A stretch of DNA of 64,000 bases from Capnocytophaga sp. oral taxon 338 str. F0234 (GTDB lineage Bacteria; Bacteroidota; Bacteroidia; Flavobacteriales; Flavobacteriaceae): contig NZ_GL872413.1 in NCBI RefSeq assembly GCF_000192225.1, forward strand, positions 1,940,828 through 2,004,827. Direction: 5' to 3'. Position numbers and translations under genes: made by a program. Positions 1 through 8,616 of this stretch are shown here, piece by piece; the first letter of the stretch is position 1; the number at the start of each line of letters is the position of its first letter. The notes below the pieces were generated by a model. That model was not told the origin of the DNA. It did not search any database and was given only the letters and a program-made list of their open reading frames with translations.

Positions 1-40
1 CGAATATGTAATTCACATCAGTAAGATTTTGGGGTAGAAG

Positions 41-868
41 CTAATAATCTTTACGATAGGTAGTCTTCCGTCTTCGCTTGAGAGGATCCTTGACCTCGGA
101 GCGGAACATAGAGCGGAAAATCCTTACAATTACCATCACAAGTGACAAAGCGAAAAATATACACAGCACTTGTACCCATAGGGGTAATTCCTTGGTAAGC
201 ACTCCATAGATAAGTCCCGCACATAGCCCCATAGTCATAGTGAGAATGACCCCATAGAGCAACCCTTGGGCTAAATAGTTGCCATAGTTCTTCATAGGTC
301 GGTCGGTAAGATAGCCGTAAATTCCCCAATAGGCGAAAACTGCAATGACAAAAAATATAATTAGTGCTATGATTTTCACTACAATATATACATCTGTAAC
401 AATGATCTCATCTGTGGAGGCTTTATAGCGAATGTCGTAGGAAGAATCCCCCCCTACATTAGTGGCAAAAGGCAGTGCTCGCTCTAATTCCTGCCCTGAC
501 TCTACAGTAAACGTAACCACAGGCGTACCCATTTCTACATATCTTGTGCGTCCATCTGAATCTCTTTCCTCACTCGTATAGGTATCCTCATACCTTACCA
601 CCTGAGCGGTATAGGGCTTAAAGTCACTATCAGAAGCCAGCTGATAGAGTTGTTTCACGGTACTTGTCCCTAAAAGTAACATAAAGGGGGTAAGCCCCAC
701 CAATAGGGAGATAGGCACCCAGATAAAAAAGGCAGTGAGGCAGCCCGCTTTCCCTTTGTCTTTATCCTTAGACTTACGATTGCTTTTTCTGATAATCAGA
801 TATGTAAGTCCTACTGAAATGGCAAAAAACAGGAAGACAATGATTCTATTGATAACTATTTCATCCAT
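41..868 (-). CDS. Multi-pass membrane protein of unknown function (DUF3592-like)
   Basis: 275 residues. I see hydrophobic segments near residues 8-26, 43-68, 158-182, 201-225 and 231-250, with an extracytoplasmic domain at about 75-155 containing a TPVVTFTVESG stretch and a YDIRYKAST stretch. This TM-domain-TM arrangement resembles DUF3592 proteins, whose function is unknown; the match is by pattern only. The C-terminus is strongly basic (DPLKRRRKTTYRKDY). It is the last gene of a minus-strand operon: it starts 9 bp after the stop of the secreted protein gene above it, so co-transcription is likely. A role at the envelope is inference. Confidence 0.6.
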   Translation of the reverse strand: MDEIVINRIIVFLFFAISVGLTYLIIRKSNRKSKDKDKGKAGCLTAFFIWVPISLLVGLTPFMLLLGTSTVKQLYQLASDSDFKPYTAQVVRYEDTYTSEERDSDGRTRYVEMGTPVVTFTVESGQELERALPFATNVGGDSSYDIRYKASTDEIIVTDVYIVVKIIALIIFFVIAVFAYWGIYGYLTDRPMKNYGNYLAQGLLYGVILTMTMGLCAGLIYGVLTKELPLWVQVLCIFFALSLVMVIVRIFRSMFRSEVKDPLKRRRKTTYRKDY

Positions 869-877
869 AAGCGGTTA

Positions 878-1894
878 TTATTGATATATCCTTCTTTTAG
901 AAGGTTTTTCACATTCAGATACAAAAATGGTTTTAGGCTCCACCTTGAGCTTTTTAAGGTCTGTCTGATAACACTTGGGTTGTACAAAGTCAAACCTATA
1001 ATACTCAATATTATTTAGGGTATCCTTATAGATATTTTTACCTTTATCATACGCTAAAAAATCCCGATTAATAGGATCGGGCTTCACACTACCCCCTTTT
1101 ATCTTCATAAAAAACGCCTTAGGTTCTTCCAAGTTGGAGATACTAAGGAAGTCTTTAAGCTCCTTATCCCCTTGGTCTCCCGACTTCTCCTTAGCAAAAA
1201 GCACCTTTCTTAGCTCTTTCATAGGGATTTTATCAATTCCTTTTTTGAGTTCCCGTATAAGTTGCTTACTGCTCTCTACATCAGCTTGGTTAAAAAAGAG
1301 CAAACACTCATAGCCCTCTTTGGTTACCAAAGCGCCTGCCCCATCTATCTGGTATTCTGAAAGTTTCTGAAAAGAAATAAGAAAGTCATTATTATCCTGT
1401 AAGTCAATCTGATAGGTATTCTTTAGTTCACCAAAAAGTTGAGCAAACCCGAACGTTTTCAGATCTGTAATCAGAGAAAAAGAATTCCCTACCTCTTCTC
1501 TTGAGAACGTATGTACATAGCGAGAAGAAAGACAATTGGGGTTATCATTGAAAACTGAATATGTTTTTCCTTTCTCAAATCGGATATAGTTTTTCCCATC
1601 TTCAAAATTAGCAAAACGAATACGGACTTTGTCTTTCCCAATAGAGTCATTCCGCTGCCCATACACAACAAATAGTGGTTCCTTTTTCGGTTTGAAGAGG
1701 ATGATACCGTCCTTTTGAACCTCATAACTCCCTGGTACAGCTGTCATATAGCCCCAAAGGACAAATATTTTGTTAGGCAAGAGCATAATGCCCCCTCCAC
1801 GCCCTCTGTAATTGCCTGAAATATCTTTTTCTTGGGCATATACAAGGCTTCCTATAAAAGAGAAAGCCAGCAATAAGAGTATTTTTGTTTTCAT
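878..1894 (-). CDS. Secreted protein, paralog 3 of a tandem trio
   Basis: 338 residues with a clear signal peptide (MKTKILLLLAFSFIGSLVYA, then Q). I recognise no named domain. It shares an ordered set of blocks with the two genes upstream: a start near GGIMLLPNKIFVLWGYM, then KEPLFVVYG, DKVRIRFANFEDGKNYI, YSVFNDNPNC, HTFSREEVG, and a C-terminal KTIFVSECE. The N-terminal half is best conserved and looks beta-rich; the C-terminal third diverges. No lipobox is visible, so a soluble periplasmic or exported protein is likely. It lies 94 bp downstream of paralog 2, with a perfect 14-bp palindrome in that gap, and 9 bp before the membrane protein gene. The function is unknown. Confidence 0.7.
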   Translation of the reverse strand: MKTKILLLLAFSFIGSLVYAQEKDISGNYRGRGGGIMLLPNKIFVLWGYMTAVPGSYEVQKDGIILFKPKKEPLFVVYGQRNDSIGKDKVRIRFANFEDGKNYIRFEKGKTYSVFNDNPNCLSSRYVHTFSREEVGNSFSLITDLKTFGFAQLFGELKNTYQIDLQDNNDFLISFQKLSEYQIDGAGALVTKEGYECLLFFNQADVESSKQLIRELKKGIDKIPMKELRKVLFAKEKSGDQGDKELKDFLSISNLEEPKAFFMKIKGGSVKPDPINRDFLAYDKGKNIYKDTLNNIEYYRFDFVQPKCYQTDLKKLKVEPKTIFVSECEKPSKRRIYQ

Positions 1895-1952
1895 GATATC
1901 AGTTTTAAAATTTCATCTTTCAACTGCTTGCAATTACGATTCCTTTGAAGAT

Positions 1953-1966
1953 TGGCTAATTAGCCA
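1953..1966. repeat. Perfect 14-bp palindrome between paralogs
   Basis: TGGCTAATTAGCCA is its own reverse complement. It sits in the 94-bp gap between the second and third secreted paralogs. It could be an operator or an mRNA processing hairpin. There is no T-tract after it on the minus strand, so it is not an obvious terminator. Confidence 0.4.
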
Positions 1967-1988
1967 TTATTTCTCTTCTTTGGGAAGG

Positions 1989-2939
1989 TCATTCACACTC
2001 GGAGACAAAGATAGTTTTAGGCGCTACCTTGAGCTGCTTAGGGTCTGTGATGCTCCCCTGTGTCTTGACCTGCAAGTATAGCCTAACTTCATCATCTTCA
2101 AAAGGCTTTGAAGTATAACTACCCGCCACTACTCTCCCATCTTTCTTTAGAACAATGAGTGCCGTAGGAGGCTCTATGTTCTCTGCATAAAGGAAAGAGA
2201 TAGACTTCTGACTTATATCTTTTGATTTTTCTTTAGGAACAAAAAACCTTTTGAGATCCTCTTTAGGTACTTTCTTCAATCTTTCCTTAACCATTTTTAG
2301 TTCCTCCTCTGGCCATTTCCCTCTATGGAAAAAAGCCCCTTTTTCCCCTTCTAACTCCATAGGTACGAGCACTACATTTGCCTTCTCACGACTAAGTCTA
2401 TCATAGTAAATCAAGAAATCATTATACGCTCCCAAGTCAAATTGCAATGTATTCTTAATCCCCTCTCCCTCAAATAAATAAGACACCTCTTCATCATAGT
2501 ATCCTATATGATGTATAAGAGTAAGCGTACTACCTACCTCCTTCCTGTCAAAGGTATGTATATACTCGTGAGAAAAACAGTTAGGGTGATCATTGAACAC
2601 ACTATAGGTCTTTCCACTCTCATACTGAATATAGCTCTTCCCTTCTTCAAAATTGGTAAAGCGGATACGCACCTTATCCTTCCCAATGGAATCATTGTGA
2701 TATCCATATACTAAGAACAAAGGTTCCCGCTGAGGCTTTAATAAGTAGACCCCATCGGGTATCTTTTGGTAATAGCCACGAATAACTGTCATATAAGTCC
2801 AAGCGGCAAAAGTCTTATTCGGGAAAAGCATAATGCCCGATTCGGGCTGTTTGTAGCTTTCTATTAGTTTCCTATCTTGAGACAGAAGGTTATTGGTTAC
2901 GAAAAAGAAAGTCAGTAATAAAAGTGTTTTTGTTTTCAT
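1989..2939 (-). CDS. Secreted protein, paralog 2 of a tandem trio
   Basis: Called from the ATG at 2939 (316 residues) because that start gives MKTKTLLLLTFFF, almost identical to the signal peptide starts of its two neighbours. An upstream in-frame ATG at 2954 overlaps the stop codon of paralog 1 (TAATGA) and would add five residues; translational coupling from it is possible. Shared blocks are GIMLFPNKTFAAWTYM, REPLFLVYGYHNDSIGKDK, VRIRFTNFEEGKSYI, YSVFNDHPNC, HTFDRKEVG and the C-terminal KTIFVSECE. No catalytic motif or known domain is recognised. Exported location is inferred from the signal peptide. Confidence 0.68.
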   Translation of the reverse strand: MKTKTLLLLTFFFVTNNLLSQDRKLIESYKQPESGIMLFPNKTFAAWTYMTVIRGYYQKIPDGVYLLKPQREPLFLVYGYHNDSIGKDKVRIRFTNFEEGKSYIQYESGKTYSVFNDHPNCFSHEYIHTFDRKEVGSTLTLIHHIGYYDEEVSYLFEGEGIKNTLQFDLGAYNDFLIYYDRLSREKANVVLVPMELEGEKGAFFHRGKWPEEELKMVKERLKKVPKEDLKRFFVPKEKSKDISQKSISFLYAENIEPPTALIVLKKDGRVVAGSYTSKPFEDDEVRLYLQVKTQGSITDPKQLKVAPKTIFVSECE

Positions 2940-2953
2940 AAGCATTTTAGTCA

Positions 2954-3922
2954 TTATTCAGGAAACAATGGTGAGATTTTTATTTTTAGTTTTTTCATAT
3001 CTATTTCTGATTTTTTTGTATCTATAAGATTATATTTGTGATATGTCCGATCTCGTTCCGCCTCTTTATATATATTTTTTTCTTTATCATAAGTAATTTT
3101 CCCCATATATTCATAGGGAGAAGTACCCTCTCTTTCATATTTTTCTCTAAAGATAGTATTGGAATCCTCTATCCCTAATTGAGATTGTACCACCTTCAAC
3201 ATTTCTTTTTCATTTTCATTTTTTTTCCTGATATAAATATAGTTTTTTATTTCCTTTAATGGTGTTTTTTCTATATTAGAGCGTATTTTTGCAAGTGCTT
3301 CTTTATTCTTTTCTAAGGTTTCTTCTTCGTTCATTAAAAGAAGTATCTCCATTCCATCTTTATTCATAAAAGCAGCTATACTTTCCCTCTGATATAGAGA
3401 ATAACTATGACAGAAAATGATATAATCATTATAAGCTGGATTCATACCTACTTCGTAAGCATTTTTTATGCCTACAAACTTCTTATTATATTCTTCAAAG
3501 AGGCTTTCCCCTATAAAAGTAATAGATTTCCCTACCTCTTTTCTATCAAAAGTATGTACCAAATCATTATCTTCGTTGAAAACAGAGTAATATCCGCCCC
3601 TCTCCAAGTGAATATAGTTCTTTCCCAGCTGAAAATTCACTAGCTCCACCCGTATTTTATCCTTGGATAAGTCCTTATCATTACGCGCATAGACCAGAAA
3701 AAGCGGTTCCTTCTGAGGTTGCAACCATATCATCCCATCTTTTTGTACTTGGTAGTCTCCCTTTACCCCTGCCAAGGGATTCCATAGTAAGAACTTCTTA
3801 TCAGAGAGCAAGAAAAGCCCCCACTTACGCCCTTGGTAGAAACCTTCAAGTTGGTTATTTTGAGCCTGTATAAAGCCTCCTAAAGAAAAGAAAGCTAGTA
3901 ATAAAAGTATTTTTGTTTTCAT
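2954..3922 (-). CDS. Secreted protein, paralog 1 of a tandem trio
   Basis: 322 residues, signal peptide MKTKILLLLAFFSLGGFIQAQ. It shares with its paralogs WGLFLLSDKKFLLWNPL, KEPLFLVYA, KDKIRVELVNFQLGKNYI, YYSVFNEDN and VHTFDRKEVGKS, but its C-terminus is different (it ends ISPLFPE and lacks the KTIFVSECE tail). It is more AT-rich than the other two. Its ATG overlaps the stop of a 42-codon leader ORF (ATGA) and its stop overlaps a possible start of paralog 2, so this is a tightly coupled operon. The function is unknown. Confidence 0.68.
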   Translation of the reverse strand: MKTKILLLLAFFSLGGFIQAQNNQLEGFYQGRKWGLFLLSDKKFLLWNPLAGVKGDYQVQKDGMIWLQPQKEPLFLVYARNDKDLSKDKIRVELVNFQLGKNYIHLERGGYYSVFNEDNDLVHTFDRKEVGKSITFIGESLFEEYNKKFVGIKNAYEVGMNPAYNDYIIFCHSYSLYQRESIAAFMNKDGMEILLLMNEEETLEKNKEALAKIRSNIEKTPLKEIKNYIYIRKKNENEKEMLKVVQSQLGIEDSNTIFREKYEREGTSPYEYMGKITYDKEKNIYKEAERDRTYHKYNLIDTKKSEIDMKKLKIKISPLFPE

Positions 3923-4047
3923 AAAGGTAAAGGATAACTAAGCAATCGAATATCGGTAATTATAGAAAGGGTAATAGTAAGACTATCGCCTTGAGTAAGC
4001 ATCATATAAGAGCAAAGGGCAAAGAAAAAGAGAATCCTCTTTTTCAT
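3919..4047 (-). CDS. Small leader ORF (42 aa) coupled to the secreted trio
   Basis: A 43-codon frame begins with MKKRILFFFALCSYMMLTQG, which looks like a signal peptide, and ends with a TGA that overlaps the ATG of the next gene (ATGA at 3919-3922). A good promoter lies just upstream. It may be a real small exported peptide, a leader that couples translation to the paralog operon, or the signal-peptide stub of a lost fourth paralog. Conservation in relatives would decide. Confidence 0.4.
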   Translation of the reverse strand: MKKRILFFFALCSYMMLTQGDSLTITLSIITDIRLLSYPLPL

Positions 4048-4084
4048 ATAATTAAACTTTAAAAACACTATCCCTATAGCGCAA

Positions 4085-4092
4085 CAAATATA
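4085..4092 (-). promoter_or_regulatory. -7 box for the secreted-paralog operon
   Basis: On the minus strand this reads TATATTTG, matching the Bacteroidota -7 consensus TAnnTTTG. It lies about 38 bp before the leader ORF start at 4047. No clear -33 box was scored. Confidence 0.5.
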
Positions 4093-4132
4093 GTAAATTC
4101 CTTTTAAAAAAGCAGAATTTCTTACGACTTTA

Positions 4133-4162
4133 TTGCTATGTTTATTTTTTTGACTACCTTTG
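4133..4162 (+). promoter_or_regulatory. Promoter of der
   Basis: TTG at 4133-4135 and TACCTTTG at 4155-4162, 19 bp apart, fit the Bacteroidota -33/-7 pattern. The der ATG follows 16 bp after the -7 box, giving a short leader. Confidence 0.65.
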
Positions 4163-4178
4163 TCCCAAAATATAACTA

Positions 4179-5483
4179 ATGAGTGCCATTGTAGCCATTG
4201 TTGGACGCCCTAATGTAGGCAAATCCACTTTTTTCAACCGTCTTGTTCAGCGCCGTGAGGCTATCGTAGATAGCATCAGTGGGGTTACCCGCGACCGCCA
4301 TTATGGAAAAACCGACTGGAACGGACGTGATTTCTCCGTGATTGATACAGGTGGTTATGTAGCAGGAGGTGATGACGTATTCCAAAAAGAAATAGACAAG
4401 CAAGTGAACCTCGCCATAGAAGAAGCTGATGCCATTATCTTCCTAACCGATGTGGAAAGTGGTATCATGAGTACCGATGAGGAAATTGCCCAGTTGCTAC
4501 GTCGAAGCAAAAAGCCTACTTTCCTTGCTGTGAACAAAGTGGATAATACCAAGCGAGCCATGGACGCCAATGAGTTCTACGCCTTGGGCTTTGAGGAGCT
4601 TTTCCCTATCTCCAGTGTCAATGGGAGTGGCACAGGTGAACTCTTGGATGCGGTGGTTAAGGTACTGCCTGAAGAGGAAAAAGAGGAGGAAACGACCCTC
4701 CCTCGTTTTGCCGTAGTGGGGCGCCCCAATGCTGGGAAATCGTCCTTTATCAATGCTCTTATAGGGGAGGAACGCTACATTGTTACCGACATCGCTGGTA
4801 CTACCCGCGATGCGATTGACACCCGCTATAATCGCTTTGGCTTTGAATTCAATCTGGTAGATACGGCAGGGATTCGTCGCAAAGCAAAAGTCAAAGAAGA
4901 CTTGGAGTTCTACTCGGTGATGCGTTCGGTACGCGCCATTGAGCACTCCGATGTATGTCTGCTCCTTGTAGATGCCACTCGTGGCTTCGAGGGGCAAGAT
5001 GCCAATATCTTTTGGCTGGCACAGCGCAACAAGAAAGGCGTAGTCATCTTGGTCAACAAATGGGATTTGGTAGAGAAAGACACCCATACCACCAAGCACT
5101 TTGAGGAAGGGATTCGCAAGATCATTGCCCCTTTTACCGATGTGCCTATTATCTTTATCTCCGCCCTAACTAAACAACGTATCTATAAAGCAATAGAGAA
5201 AGCGGTAGAGGTATATCAAAACCGTAGCCAGCGTATCAAGACCTCCGAGCTCAACGAGTATATGCTCCCAATCATCGAGGCTACTCCCCCACCTGCTACC
5301 AAAGGAAAGTATATCAAGATCAAGTACTGTATGCAGCTACCTACCAACTTGCCTCAGTTTGTCTTTTTTGCCAACCTTCCCCAATATATCAAGGATCCTT
5401 ACCGCCGCTTTGTGGAGAACAAACTCCGAGAGAAATTCAACTTTGAAGGGGTACCTTTGGATATTTTCTTTAGGGAAAAGTAA
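4179..5483 (+). CDS. der: Ribosome biogenesis GTPase Der (EngA)
   Basis: 434 residues, the usual length. Two tandem GTPase domains are visible: G1 motifs GRPNVGKS at residues 9-16 and GRPNAGKS at 181-188, each followed by a DT(G/A)G motif ([17 protein letters not shown]) and an NKxD motif (NKVD; NKWD). The last ~90 residues form the KH-like domain, with the family-typical ending in which [18 protein letters not shown] is readable. Der acts in 50S subunit maturation in the cytoplasm. It has its own promoter. Its codon use is richer in GC (CGC, GCC) than the accessory genes that follow, as expected for a core gene. Confidence 0.97.
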   Translation: MSAIVAIVGRPNVGKSTFFNRLVQRREAIVDSISGVTRDRHYGKTDWNGRDFSVIDTGGYVAGGDDVFQKEIDKQVNLAIEEADAIIFLTDVESGIMSTDEEIAQLLRRSKKPTFLAVNKVDNTKRAMDANEFYALGFEELFPISSVNGSGTGELLDAVVKVLPEEEKEEETTLPRFAVVGRPNAGKSSFINALIGEERYIVTDIAGTTRDAIDTRYNRFGFEFNLVDTAGIRRKAKVKEDLEFYSVMRSVRAIEHSDVCLLLVDATRGFEGQDANIFWLAQRNKKGVVILVNKWDLVEKDTHTTKHFEEGIRKIIAPFTDVPIIFISALTKQRIYKAIEKAVEVYQNRSQRIKTSELNEYMLPIIEATPPPATKGKYIKIKYCMQLPTNLPQFVFFANLPQYIKDPYRRFVENKLREKFNFEGVPLDIFFREK

Positions 5484-5513
5484 TGATTTATAAAACCTTA
5501 TAAAATTAATTCT

Positions 5514-5729
5514 ATGGAAACTTTAATAGTACATGCTGAAATTCAAACCGTTAACATCCCCTTACTAGAGCAATTTTTCAAAAGAATCAATGCTAAAAAA
5601 GTTGTTTTTGAAAAGAAAGATCCAACCGAGATGAGTGAAAAGGAATACTTTGCAATGATTGATGAAGCTATACAACAAGAGGGAAAAAAAGTAACTATTG
5701 AAGAACTTAGACAAAGATATTTAAAATGA
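5514..5729 (+). CDS. Antitoxin-like small protein (DUF2683-like)
   Basis: 71 residues. The pattern, a beta strand at the start (METLIVHAEIQTVNI), then a helix with FFKRINAKKVVFEK, then KEYFAMIDEAIQQEGKKVTIEELRQ, resembles the short DUF2683-type proteins that often precede RelE/ParE toxins in Bacteroidota. The family call is by pattern and not certain. No RelE-like toxin follows. Instead the stop overlaps (ATGA) the start of a 35-codon ORF too short to be a toxin. It may be an orphan antitoxin or a remnant of a toxin-antitoxin pair. Confidence 0.55.
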   Translation: METLIVHAEIQTVNIPLLEQFFKRINAKKVVFEKKDPTEMSEKEYFAMIDEAIQQEGKKVTIEELRQRYLK

Positions 5730-5833
5730 TAAAAGAGGAAATAGAGCTAGAAAAGGAAGAATATACATTTGAAGAAACTAAAAAATTTCTTGATCACTTA
5801 GAGATTTTAAAAATCTCTAACAAAATAAAATAG
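5726..5833 (+). CDS. Small charged protein (35 aa), coupled to the antitoxin-like gene
   Basis: Starts inside the preceding stop (ATGA) and encodes a strongly acidic and basic helix-forming peptide (IKEEIELEKEEYTFEETKKF, then LDHLEILKISNKIK). The ATGA overlap favours real translation. It has no recognisable domain and is far shorter than a RelE-family toxin, so it could be a truncated second gene of a toxin-antitoxin-like pair. Confidence 0.4.
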   Translation: MIKEEIELEKEEYTFEETKKFLDHLEILKISNKIK

Positions 5834-5843
5834 AATAAAAAAT

Positions 5844-6272
5844 ATGAGAATTATTTTGTTCATCATTTTAGTCCTTGTATTTTATATCTTATCGATAGTA
5901 ATGTACAAGAAATATCATGGCAAGAAATTACTATTCTATTATCTTGCATGCCTTTTAGGTGCATGCATAATGTATATGCTTAGTTTAGTTCTAGTCGCAA
6001 AGTATAGTACGGAAATGATGGATGTTTGCCATGATTTCTACAATTCTATACTTGTTATTATTATGACAAATTTAATAATCATTATAATGGAAGCTCTTGT
6101 AAATTTCCTCATTAAGTTCATGATGAGTTTTCATGTAAAATACAATGGTTTTGTTATGAATGATGAACGTATTCAAGTAATAGATAAGTTCAAATCCTTA
6201 TTCATAAAATGGGGTAGAATCCTTTATCTAACAGGGTGTATAATTTTAATTACAGGATGTATGTTTAGTTAA
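5844..6272 (+). CDS. Four-helix membrane protein, unknown function
   Basis: 142 residues with four hydrophobic segments at about residues 3-20, 30-53, 65-92 and 122-140, and a short charged loop at about 100-120 (VMNDERIQVIDKFKS). No family is recognised. It starts 11 bp after the small charged ORF and precedes a soluble protein of unknown function in an AT-rich accessory patch between der and rsmG. Small membrane proteins in such patches are sometimes immunity proteins, but nothing in the sequence proves that here. Confidence 0.5.
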   Translation: MRIILFIILVLVFYILSIVMYKKYHGKKLLFYYLACLLGACIMYMLSLVLVAKYSTEMMDVCHDFYNSILVIIMTNLIIIIMEALVNFLIKFMMSFHVKYNGFVMNDERIQVIDKFKSLFIKWGRILYLTGCIILITGCMFS

Positions 6273-6344
6273 AGGAGGTTCCTACTGTTTATTGTAAAAC
6301 TCTCATTATAGAAACGATTTATAAAAGATATAAATAACAAAGAA

Positions 6345-7421
6345 ATGTTTCCCATCCAACAATCTTATTCGAAAGAAGAACAGATTAAGCGTTATTGGAA
6401 ATGTAACTACACTGCTGCAGAATCACAATTAGCGTATTGGATTCTGCTACCTAAGGACGTAAAACCTGTACAGATTAAAAAGCAACCTATAGAAGGACTT
6501 GACATTAATAATATCGGGCAATATGTTAGTGTTGACAAAACCTGTTCGATGTTAGAGGTCTCCGTATATTATGAACATTGTTGGTATGAAATGAACGCAG
6601 CAGATTGGCTTGTTAAAAAACTTGATCTGATGGGAGAAAACATTCTTCACTACAGGAAAATTAATGGGACTTCAACAGGAACTTATGCTGATATTCTCAC
6701 GTCAAAGAAAACAAATAAAGGTGAGAGTGTAATATCTCGCTTTTCTGTACTAAAGGACTATGATCCTGATTTTTCAGGAGCCAATTATTTTATGGTAAAA
6801 ACATCGTGCTTTGAAGAAGATTATCAAGGAAGGATGTTGGATATGCTCCAAATCACAAATAATTGGGATTTGATAAACAAGACGAATTGGAACATGGCAG
6901 AAAATTTACAACCCTTTAGTTTCAACTTCAAACAAAATAATTTCACATTTTATTTCCCAACATCATGGAAGATGTTCAAGGACAGCAATCATGATAATTT
7001 GTCCGCCCAATCTATTCGTTTTCTTCTTAAGCATGAAGACGAAGGAAAGAATATAGGTGTAGTCAATATATATTTGTATGCGAAGACAAGCAAAGAAAAT
7101 TTTGAAAGCATCGCCTCGAACATAGAAACACGTTTAAAAAACATATCAGAATTTGAATGCAAAATACAAAAAAAGGTAGCTGATAATATTCTAAATCCAA
7201 AATTAGAAAAAGCATGGTACATTCAAGGAGATTTAGAATACCCTGAAAAACAATTCAGAGCTTTTCTCATGTCATATCTTATACAAAGTAATAGCGGCAT
7301 CTGTTATATTGAATCAATTGGACCGAGACCCAGCTTAAATAATTATTATTGGGAAGCAAGCAAACGATGTATAGAGTTAATAGTCGAATCATTCAATAAC
7401 TTGGATTTCTCCAAGGAATAG
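6345..7421 (+). CDS. Cytosolic protein of unknown function (358 aa)
   Basis: 358 residues, no signal peptide or membrane segment. I recognise no family. The C-terminal part (from about residue 190: FSFNFKQNNFTFYFPTSWKM, then a strand GVVNIYLYAKTSKENFESI and a final helix) has the strand-and-helix order of small PsbP/DcrB-like folds, but this is a weak resemblance. Two Trp/Tyr-rich stretches (YWKCNYTAAESQLAYWILL; EHCWYEMNAADWLV) mark the N-terminus. The gene lies next to a frameshifted gene and an antitoxin-like gene. It could belong to an effector/immunity or phage-defence cassette, but no diagnostic motif supports either. Confidence 0.5.
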   Translation: MFPIQQSYSKEEQIKRYWKCNYTAAESQLAYWILLPKDVKPVQIKKQPIEGLDINNIGQYVSVDKTCSMLEVSVYYEHCWYEMNAADWLVKKLDLMGENILHYRKINGTSTGTYADILTSKKTNKGESVISRFSVLKDYDPDFSGANYFMVKTSCFEEDYQGRMLDMLQITNNWDLINKTNWNMAENLQPFSFNFKQNNFTFYFPTSWKMFKDSNHDNLSAQSIRFLLKHEDEGKNIGVVNIYLYAKTSKENFESIASNIETRLKNISEFECKIQKKVADNILNPKLEKAWYIQGDLEYPEKQFRAFLMSYLIQSNSGICYIESIGPRPSLNNYYWEASKRCIELIVESFNNLDFSKE

Positions 7422-7489
7422 AATTTGTAAAAGGCTCCTATCCGAGATATTGATTGTAACGACTTCCTTTACTATCATATTTTATCAAT

Positions 7490-7823
7490 TTGGAGTTTTT
7501 TATAATACCAGCTGTGTCTATTTCTTACAACTCCATCACCACCTGTGTTGGTAATGTACAAGTTTCGGAAGAGAATACGAGTGAAAATGGTAGTGTATAT
7601 AAAGTGTCAGGAGAAACAGACGCCATTGGTAAAGATATTCCTTTCTCCTGCTCCTTATATCAAACCTACAGAAGTGATTTGTGAAGAAGCACAACGAGAA
7701 GTCTTCGACCTTATACAAGAAATCATTTTTTCAGACAATACATTGATTCTAAAAGGAATAAGCAAAGAAAACCAATACTGGATGGAGTACTATATCACAG
7801 AGGGGCAATGGGTATTACTATAG
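7490..7823 (+). pseudogene. Frameshifted small gene remnant
   Basis: Two overlapping frames make one sensible protein. The first runs VSISYNSITTCVGNVQV to AIGKDIP. The second continues SPAPYIKPTEVICEEAQRE to YYITEGQWVLL. Removing one T at about 7643, in the run CCTTTCT, would join them as GKDIP-SPAPYIKP. The apparent start is a TTG with no clear promoter, so the 5' end may also be damaged. It ends by overlapping the end of rsmG on the other strand. The function is unknown. A sequencing error in the pyrimidine run is the main alternative. Confidence 0.5.
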
Positions 7824-8429
7824 GTATACCACTTTCTTGGTCTCAAAAAAGTCTTCTTCAAAGACATCGGAAAGGTTATAGACAACAGCAGAAGGAAAAG
7901 CCGCCAATTCTTCAGTAAGGTCTCCACCTTTCAGATAGAGGATTCCTCTCTTATCTCCCTTATTGGTTACAGGCTTGAGCAGATGCTTGGTAAGCTTGTA
8001 GAAGTCGTCCATTTGGGTAACCGCACGGCTTACAATATAGTCGTACTGACCCTCAAGGGTCTCCACCCGTACCTGCTGGTAGGTTACATTGGTAAGAGAC
8101 AAAGCATTGGCTACTTCCTGTACCACCTTTATCTTTTTGCCTATGGAATCCACCAAGTGGAAAGACACCTCTGGGTAGAGAATAGCCAGTGGAATCCCAG
8201 GAAAACCACCGCCTGTACCTACATCCAAGACCTTTATTCCTGACTCAAAAGAACATATCTTAGCTATTCCTAAAGAATGCAAGAGATGATGTAGCACAAA
8301 ATGCTCCATATCCTTGCGAGAAATCACATTGATACGTGTATTCCAATCCTTGTAAAGGCTTATCGCCTCAGTATATTGTGCGATTTGTTTAGGGGTAAGT
8401 TCAGGAAAATACTTAAGTAACAACTCCAT
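7818..8429 (-). CDS. rsmG: 16S rRNA (guanine-527-N7)-methyltransferase RsmG
   Basis: 203 residues, standard length. A Rossmann-type SAM-binding motif is clear at residues 67-80 (VLDVGTGGGFPGIP), followed by HLVDSIGKKIKVV and the family block YDYIVSRAVTQMDDF. The enzyme methylates G527 of 16S rRNA in the 30S subunit, the position associated with streptomycin sensitivity in other bacteria. It is divergent from rpmH and convergent with the frameshifted ORF, overlapping it by 6 bp. Confidence 0.95.
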   Translation of the reverse strand: MELLLKYFPELTPKQIAQYTEAISLYKDWNTRINVISRKDMEHFVLHHLLHSLGIAKICSFESGIKVLDVGTGGGFPGIPLAILYPEVSFHLVDSIGKKIKVVQEVANALSLTNVTYQQVRVETLEGQYDYIVSRAVTQMDDFYKLTKHLLKPVTNKGDKRGILYLKGGDLTEELAAFPSAVVYNLSDVFEEDFFETKKVVYL

Positions 8430-8507
8430 AAGGACAAAGTATTAAGAGTGCCAAAAGTAGGATAATATTTCCATTCCTACAAATTATCAAGAAAGATTTT
8501 AAAAATA

Positions 8508-8539
8508 TTTGTACATTCCAAAAAATAATAGTACCTTTG
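8508..8539 (+). promoter_or_regulatory. Promoter of rpmH
   Basis: TTTG at 8508-8511 and TACCTTTG at 8532-8539 with a 20-bp spacer. The leader to rpmH is about 70 nt, long enough for post-transcriptional control. Confidence 0.65.
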
Positions 8540-8616
8540 CCGCGCTTTCTTTTATGGAAGCTTTACAGAGTTAAAAATAAGTAAACATTTAATTTAAGAT
8601 ATTAATATTCAATCCG

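Noticed and set aside
4355-5125. Long antisense frames inside der
   Set aside because: They lie wholly inside a confident GTPase gene, lack promoters and arise from its codon bias.
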